From NCBI GenBank assembly GCA_029582155.1, contig CM055901.1, positions 56,914,740-56,978,739 of the forward strand: DNA of 64,000 nt, read 5' to 3'. Position 1 is the stretch's first letter, and the number at the start of each line of letters is the position of its first letter. This DNA comes from Panopea generosa. Its lineage: Eukaryota; Mollusca; Bivalvia; Adapedonta; Hiatellidae. A model generated the notes under the pieces. The model did no database searches. It was not told the origin of the DNA and was given only the letters and a program-made list of their open reading frames with translations. A program made the translations under genes and the position numbers. Below, piece after piece: positions 57,001 through 64,000 of this stretch.

Positions 57001-58888
57001 CACTACACTACCACCATGTTTAAAATGTGAATAACTCCTATATGAACCATGCACTCAGAAAGCGAAGATGTACAATTCATGACAATGATTATCCCCAAAA
57101 TTTAACTGTATCAAAACTGTAAGAGTTAGCCAAACAAAATAAAAAGGTCGGGGGGGGGGGGGGGGGGGGGGGGGGGAATAATATATGATATATCACAAGA
57201 CTGATATTCAGTAGACAAGGCAGGTTCACCACACATAAATAAATCACAAACATTCAAAAAAATGAAAAGAAAGACAAATAAAGATCTTTGCAAAATAAGC
57301 ACTTTTCTGTCATTAAAATATGTAAACACTTTATCATACTATAATCATTATAAATCTGTAGTTACGGTGAGAAGACAGATGGAATCAAGGTTAGCTCCCT
57401 TTTCATGACATTATCTGTCACTGTGAGAGATCACGTTATAGGTTGTGATTATGGTAAGCAGTACAACGCTGAAGGAAGACTTAAGAATGACGTGGAATAG
57501 TCATGATCAAGTGTAGAAACAATATATACTTTTAAATAAGAAACTTCATTTGCGTGTAAATTTTATTAAAGAAACAATCCAGGACCCGACATTCATCATC
57601 CAATGTGTAAATTAATGCCAAGGAGAGAAGCCAGTACAGGAGAACAGGACCAATTGAACCTTTTCTTTTAACCATTAACAGATAATCAACATTCAAAAAC
57701 TTATCCAACTCAGCCTAGTATATCTACCGAGCATCCATAAAATCTTTCAAGGTAGTAATTATGGTATGAAAAATAAAAGGCAGATGAATATTATTAAAAA
57801 CCTACATAGTGAACACATTCCACCTGTGTTATATTTTAAAAAAAAAAAAAAAAATCACCATGCAGTGCAATATATTTGAAACTATGATAACATTTTAGAG
57901 ACAGTATTTGTCTTTCTATAGCACATTAAGAAAACGTTTCACAACAGCAATGTATAAAGGTTTCAGGATTTTATTTATTTATATATATATATATAAAGTT
58001 TACAGAAAAATCTCCCCACAAATTTGACTCGATTCCTCGCATCTTTCTCTCGTCTTCCTCACTATCAAATAACAATTTCAAATTTCCATCAACAAACCCG
58101 ATTACTGTACCAAGATATTTTCACAAGTTTTCTGGATCTTTTAAACAACAATATTGATAGAAAACAACTCAAAATTACATTTAAAATCACACAAAAAACC
58201 TAAATATACACCTTCCCAATTTTTACTTTATCAGACTAGAAATTACACCGAGCAAGCAGTTATTAAAAAAATGGAAGTATTTTTATTAAAGTAGATTAAT
58301 TTTTATAAAAAAATATCTGATTGACAGATTCTCAGTGTTACAATGCTCAATAAAAGTTACAAATTCAACATTTATCTACATGTACCTGGTCACTGTCAGC
58401 TTAATAAAAAAAGGTACATCCACTGAACAAATCAAAAGAATAAATAACATCTGAATTTTTCATGTATCGTTTTTTTTCTTCCCTTGAACTAAATTGCGAA
58501 ACACATCAGTACAGTATTCCATTTGTTTAACGATGATTTGCCGAAAGACTTTGGGTTGCACTACACTTATTTTATTAGTTTCTATGAGTCATGCAGTCTG
58601 TGAGTCACCTTATAATGAAAATGGGTTTATATACACTATTTACAAATATATTTAGTACAGTTTATACAAATAACTCCTAGCTTGACACTAACATAACCAT
58701 TAACAATTACACATCAATGATTACTCTCCACGACAGCTTCAAGTCCAAGCCGTCTACTTCCAGCTACAAATAATCACAATGCCGTCGGAATGAAGTTTTT
58801 CACCGCAATGATATGAACTGTGCACTGTTTTAAATAATAAAAAAATAAAAATAAAAAAAATAAAACCAGAATTTTTTTTTGCTGTTCT
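54069..58888. other. No gene seen; AT-rich DNA with SINE fragments
   Basis: No exon was recognised. It holds a diverged SINE B copy at about 56320-56565, a SINE head at 56965-57022, a 26-base poly-G run at about 57150-57176 and A/T homopolymers. Confidence 0.45.
56320..56565 (-). mobile_element. tRNA-derived SINE, family B (diverged)
   Basis: Matches the reverse complement of the 4437 copy across its body: atcgcatcagtgtctacatg, actgccacactagagt, gatgatacc-like gatatgatacccc and tttggtatgatctgacc. The head is degraded and no clear target duplication was seen. Confidence 0.75.
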
Positions 58889-59358
58889 TTAAGGGGATTA
58901 TATTGGCATTATACCCGTCAATTCCCTGTCCTAAATACACACGTCTAGCATGAACATACACTAATAACTTAGAGATATATGCGTCTAAAGTGTCTAATTG
59001 CATAACCTCTTTATAACAAACATTGGGTTTCTGAAGCCACGTTTTTGTTTTTGTTTACATTTGTCATTTTCAACTAACTGCTTTCGGGTTTCCGATCATT
59101 CATCGTATAACATTGTTAAGACTCGTTCCCGATCTCGTTTTCGAGGCTTTGTTCGGGAAGTTTAATGTAAACATTGCACAATACTTTATTGCGGGACGTA
59201 TTAAAGTTTTGGCCAATATTCAATTACTGTTAATTTGATAACTTTCAAGTAAATAAAGGTTATATGTCAATACATAAGCATTATTTTGTGCACACTGCGT
59301 ACAGGAAAAGTCTGGATTAACAGCGTGTTTGTGTTACTTGCCAATATAATCCCTTTAA
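58889..59358. mobile_element. 470-bp MITE with TTAA flanks
   Basis: The left end is TTAAGGGGATTATATTGGCA and the right end is its near-perfect reverse complement (TGCCAATATAATCCCTTTAA), a 16-bp terminal inverted repeat with one mismatch. No ORF was seen. It differs in sequence from the other TTAA-flanked MITE in this window. Confidence 0.75.
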
Positions 59359-59772
59359 ATATGTGTCGTTCTCCCCAAATTTATTAACACCTTCGTTTTT
59401 GAGTCAAGTTATTTATAATTTACACGATTTTCTAAAATCCTTTTAGCATACTGTTAATGAATGGCAGAAATTCAGAAAAATATATTTTAATTATTTGATA
59501 TGGTGGAACATGAAGAAATGTAACTGCAGACAATGGTTAGTTTGATATTGACCTTTTAAAACGATTCTCCATATCTGTTACATATATCCAATATTGAGAA
59601 CAAAAAACAAAAATCCCCAATAAAACATTAATTTTTTTAATTTCTCCTTTTATTTATATAGTTATATATAATAGATAATTATGTCTGTTTTGTTTTCATA
59701 TATCAATTTTACAAAACGTGTGTCACATATTACATCACTACTTCACTGTACAATAAATATACAATTATCCTT

Positions 59773-59839
59773 TTATCTTTTAAGCTTTCTGACAGCTCTC
59801 TTGATTTTCCTCGGTTCCTGCCCTGGAGTAGCAGTAGCG
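59773..59839 (-). CDS. NUP153: NUP153-like last exon (basic C terminus)
   Basis: Encodes ATATPGQEPRKIKRAVRKLK R and TAA. Acceptor ATTTTCAG. Minus-strand AATAAA about 120 bases downstream (59649-59654) is a plausible poly(A) signal. Confidence 0.85.
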
Positions 59840-62800
59840 CTGAAAATATCAAACAGTTAAATATAAAATGTATTCACATTTTCATATTTGAATAATAAGT
59901 CATTTTCATGGGATAGAGGGCTAACAGACACTCAGTTATCAACTCTTTCCTGGGATCCTGAAAGGTAATCCAGTACTCAAGCACACCCATCTCTGCAGGT
60001 GGGGTTCAAACAAATTTAAACTCATGTCCCTGGCACATTTTCATGTAAAAGGAAATCATTTAAAATTTCACATTATTTCAAATCAATGGTTGTAAATTGC
60101 GATTTTGATTCCCAGCATGTCCCTGGCACATTTGTATTGCCACCCATTTATAAGGAAATCATTTAAAGTTTCACACTATTTCAAATCAATGGTTGTAAAT
60201 TGCGATTTTGATTCCCAGCATGTCCCTGGCACATTTGTATTGCCACCCATTTATAAGGAAATCATTAAAGGTTTCACATTATTTCAAATCAATGGTTGTA
60301 AATTGCGATGTTGATTCCTGCCTTGTCGTATCATTCATTCTTAAATAATACTAGTACATGTAGTTTCTTCACTTGGTATTCAAAAATGTTAGCAAATATT
60401 TTTGAAACAATATTAGCATTTGTATTACGACCCCATATTCATGAAATATCTCTCAAAAGTATGTACTCAAGCTGAAGTTCCAAACTGACAAACAATTTTG
60501 TATTTAAAATTTTATAAAGAGATAGCTTTTGCAGGTTAATTTATTTCTCAAATTCAAGCATACGATGATATTTAGTTTCACTATTCAGGAACAGAAACAT
60601 TGAAAAGACACTTGAGAAAGAGCAACATTTGGAATAACACAGAAAATGTCCATGCTATTGATATTATAACTCAAACTGAAATTGCAACATTTAAAAATCT
60701 TTGATTCATTGTGTTAACTTTTGCTCAAGATTGTGAAAACAACTGAAATTGCCTAATACAAACCGCTTGTATATTTTACTCTTCACAATATACTCACTTG
60801 AAAGCAAAGTTGCCAGGTGCTGCAGAAGAAGCAAAGTTAAAGTCGGGGGTACTACCCAGTCCTGCTGGGTTAGCGTTAAAACTGAACCCAGTACCAGCCA
60901 CAGGTTGATTCGACTCTGCTTGCTGAAAAAAAAAAAGAGAGTAAATAATACCATAAATGGATGTTCAAAAAGATGTATATTGCTAAACTTCAGATAAAGC
61001 CTAAATCACAACATGGACTGCATATCATTAAAATCAGTATTTACAAGTATTCTATCATTAATAACAGCATTCCTAATTTTTCAACAATGGAAGTTAAGAT
61101 AGATGCTACTTTATGTTTGATAAAAGCCCAGTCATCATTGAACATATTTCTATTTTAAATAACAGCAACTTGATAACTCAAACTTAAATATCTCAATGTT
61201 TTGATGGTTATTGACATTTTCACCTAGCACTGTCAAGATTAAATGAAAACTGATGGTAACACAGTGACCAATGCCATTTCAATATCACTCAATTTTCTTC
61301 AAACGAGTGCGAGATAAAGATGATAAACTACAAGCAAATTGTTGACTTATGTTTTCTGAAACAGTGTTACATGATTTTTTTAAAATACTCTATGCATGGC
61401 AATCAGTTTTACTGGTAGAGGAAGAGGCCTCTTGACTCAGAATCTGAAGCAGAGCTCATATCCTTCAACAAGTAACTGGAAAACATTCTTAGATTTTGTA
61501 CCGAACCAAGTTCAAACCAAGTTTACTATAAAGTATTAACACAAACTCTGTGTATTTATTATTAACGGTTGGTAATCAGGAGACAAGTGATACCTTCACT
61601 CCAAACTGCAATACACTAGATGCTGTCTGTGCTGGGGCAGCTGTAGGCATACTGTTGTTGAACACTCCAGCTGTAACACAAAACACATAATCTTAACAAT
61701 GATGCCACTTTCTAATTGTTATTTTATACACCTGATAGACTTTTTACAATATTGTATTAAAAGGAATACCTCTATGTTATAGGATATAAAGAGGTTATAG
61801 GTCACCCCTACCATATTTATCATAAACAACATATTTTTGCAAGATTTCTCACAACACGTTCATGTTCCTGCTGCAATCACTTTGGTAAATGAACATCTTG
61901 ATATAACTGACTAATTTAAGAGCCATCGGATCAGGTCAGGTAATGGTGTGTTATCCTGACAACTACTGAGTAAATCTGGTTAAGATCATTTAAACAAAAA
62001 AGCACATTATCGTCATTGGATACACAGTGATCACAAGATCTCACCAGTGAACCTTTGGCTGTGGTCTCAGAGCTAACTAGAAAAGTGACCATCTACATGA
62101 AAAGCCCTCACTATTGAAATTTAATTTTTAATCGAAAATTAAATCGAAAAGGGGCCATTGACCGACTACAAACTTAACCTGTATTTTATAATTATACAAT
62201 TACACAGTAAATATTAATAAATTTAAATACAAAGACCCCTGCTAAAGAATTGATTTGAAATTATTTTTTAATTTGAATGGACAAACAGGGGAAAACTTTA
62301 AAACTTGTCATCAACTCATAAAATGGTGGAATACAGGAATAAAAACGTATTGGTTAAAATGTCTATATGAGACTAGTTCTATCTTATTGTGTTTAAATAA
62401 TAGACTATGTTGTTGTATGGTGTTAAGCATCATTTTCAATAATTTTTCTGTCACATCGTGACAGTGTCTACTTGAGACAATATTCAAAGCGCTGCCACAC
62501 TGGAGTATCATGCCAATGACGCATTGTATGATACCCAACCCAATCACATTATACGACATCGACCAGACCTATCCTCTAAATGTTGAGTGCAAAGCGAGGA
62601 AGCTTCTAGTCAAGTCTTTGGTATGACCCAGCCGGGGATCAAACCCACACTTTCCGCAAGTGGGGCGGATGCTCTCCTCCTAGGCCACCACTGCGGTTAA
62701 ATAATGGACTAGAAACTTATAAATAAATAAACAAGTATCTTTAGATAAATAACCATTGAAATAACAAGAGTTAGTGGAAATAGTAGTACCTGAAGAGCGA

Positions 62801-64000
62801 GAGAAGACAGGAAAGACAGATATGGAGGAAGCAGACAAGAAGATGCACAGCTGATCTGTAGCACGGAATCTATAAGAAAGAAGTTTACACAATTCTTTTT
62901 CTGAAATTTTCTCAGTTGGTTCATTTGTTGAACCATTGTTATTCTTATCAGCTGGCTGTGCATTCCACGACCGATTTCCTTTGCCAGAAAAAGCACTGAA
63001 CGATTCAGATGACAAACTACTTGAGCTTGCTAACTTGTCCTTATTGCACTTTTCCTTCTCCTCATCTCCTCCCTCTTCCATCCTGTGAGAATCATATATA
63101 GAATGATCTGAGCAAGTTGCGGCAGTTGATGTGTCACTGAGATCATTATCACTGTCCGAGGATGAAGATTCATCACTGGAGTCTGCTGTACCTGCAGATG
63201 AAGTACTGGAGCTTGGGGCTGCACTGTGACAGGATCTCTCACTAGACGATGCTGAAACATCTTTCCCTGGTGGCAGCGTAGTAGTGATTGAACAAGTTGT
63301 AGACGGTGTTCCAGTAAATACAAAAACATCTGATGTTGTAGAGGGGAATAAAGACTTTTTTGTAGTAGTAGATCCACTGAAAGCGGAGACAACATCTGAT
63401 GTGGTTTTATTATCCATTAATTTCTTTGGAAAGCTCTGCTGTGCAAGCGATGTTGTGAATAAAGACCTCAACTTTGTTGTTGCTCCTTTGAAAACAAAAA
63501 CACCAGGACTCACTTCAGGTTCTTGTACTGATACACTAACTTTTTTCACTTGAGATTTCATATCATATTCATCCAATTCCTTTTTATCCAAGTTTATACC
63601 AGACCTGAAATCTGACTTACTCTGCAGTTGATTCACGTATGTTTTTAATGACGTCTTTGACGAACTTGCAACATCAAAAACATTAGACTTATTGTCCCCA
63701 AAGATCAATACAGGTTCAAACACAACTGACTTCTTCTTGGATACTTTTGTATCACTACTGTCAGCGGATATAAAATCTTTAACACCACCAAATATAGATG
63801 ATGTAGATGGGTCCTTACTGGGTGTGAAGGTTTTCAGACCGCAGCTGGCTACTGATGTATCAGATGTTGACTCTGGATTTACTTCAGTTCCAAACAATGT
63901 TGTAGAACTGAAGGCAGAAACCATCTCATTGGTCTTGGTCTTAAGAATGGACTTGGTAGATTTATCTCGCCTTGGTGATGGCTGTCTCTTCTCATCATTT
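59773..64000 (-). CDS. NUP153: NUP153-like nucleoporin, 3' part (runs off right edge)
   Basis: FG-nucleoporin of the nuclear basket. Four minus-strand exons (62790-64000 open to the edge, 61594-61670, 60798-60922 and 59773-59839) splice in phase to a TAA at 59775-59773. The large exon is very Ser/Thr-rich with scattered FG-type motifs (SSTTLFG, SSIFGG, PVLIFGD). Later exons give SVLQFGVK, GTGFSFNANPAG and PDFNFASSAAPGNFAF. The last exon ends ATATPGQEPRKIKRAVRKLK R, strongly recalling the basic C-terminal RKIKTAVRRRK of vertebrate NUP153. The zinc-finger region would lie outside the window. POM121 is the main alternative. The gene symbol is a best assignment. Confidence 0.82.
59900..60005 (-). 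mobile_element. SINE family A fragment
   Basis: Matches the family A body in reverse (gagggctaacagacactcag, ccagtactcaagcacaccca). It abuts the 103-bp repeats that follow. Confidence 0.65.
60010..60318. repeat. 103-bp tandem repeat, about 3 copies
   Basis: The marker atggttgtaaattgcgat occurs at 60086, 60189 and 60292, exactly 103 apart. The unit contains atgtccctggcacatttgta. It lies in the last NUP153-like intron. Confidence 0.93.
60798..60922 (-). CDS. NUP153: NUP153-like exon with FG-type motifs
   Basis: Encodes QAESNQPVAGTGFSFNANPA then GLGSTPDFNFASSAAPGNFA. A long T tract and CAG form the acceptor; donor AA/GTGAGT. Confidence 0.88.
61594..61670 (-). CDS. NUP153: NUP153-like exon
   Basis: Encodes GVFNNSMPTAAPAQTASSVL then QFGVK. 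Acceptor GTTACAG and donor AAG/GTATCA; the phase fits both neighbours. Confidence 0.85.
62408..62696 (-). mobile_element. tRNA-derived SINE, family B, with target duplication
   Basis: The reverse complement of the 4437 element, with a tRNA-like head at the right (ccgcagtggtggcctaggag on the minus strand). It is flanked by TTAAATAATRGACTA, 15 bp with one mismatch, at 62393-62407 and 62697-62711. It lies in a NUP153-like intron next to the large exon. Confidence 0.9.
62790..64000 (-). CDS. NUP153: NUP153-like large Ser-rich exon (partial)
   Basis: The exon is open from the window edge (…PSPRRDKSTKSILKTK) to donor TCAG/GTACTA. It is rich in Ser, Thr and Lys with FG-like motifs and an acidic-Ser run (SSDESSSSDSDNDLSD). 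The last 30 residues (YRFRATDQLC...SRSS) are less typical and could hide a small frame error. Confidence 0.82.

Overview
This window is animal nuclear DNA, most likely from a bivalve mollusc. Its genes are split into short exons with GT-AG introns. It carries tRNA-derived SINEs and other dispersed repeats of the kind common in bivalves, plus a very large amount of minisatellite. One terminal exon is close to squid diisopropyl-fluorophosphatase. I cannot name the species.

Layout. (1) 2524-27923, minus strand: the C-terminal two thirds of RICTOR, the defining subunit of mTORC2, in 15 exons whose splice phases all agree. Its introns are filled with tandem arrays of unrelated units (41, 31, 42, 38, 32, 17, about 25, 32 and about 121 bp). 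(2) 29232-29731: a run of 500 N, after which no clear RICTOR 5' exon appears. (3) 31693-31958 and 37391-37656, plus strand: two paralogous terminal exons of a DFPase-like gene (SMP-30/gluconolactonase fold), separated by 61-bp and 25-bp arrays. No upstream exons are visible. (4) 41515-45033, minus: a complete four-exon gene for the mitochondrial ATP synthase delta subunit (ATP5F1D). (5) 45034-59700: no gene seen, but a decayed reverse transcriptase, dispersed repeats, a 181-bp satellite (52125-54068) and a MITE. (6) 59773-64000, minus: the 3' part of a NUP153-like nucleoporin gene that runs off the right edge.

The genes are ordinary housekeeping genes and do not form a system together. The unusual part is how the RICTOR introns have grown. 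Two arrays look as if they were seeded from RICTOR splice junctions: a 32-bp unit from a 5' splice site and a 121-bp unit from a 3' splice site plus 49 bases of exon. The intron arrays therefore contain dozens of near-copies of real splice signals. Two smaller arrays appear to have expanded inside transposable elements, one in a TTAA-flanked MITE and one in a SINE. A paralogous empty site for the MITE is present in the window.
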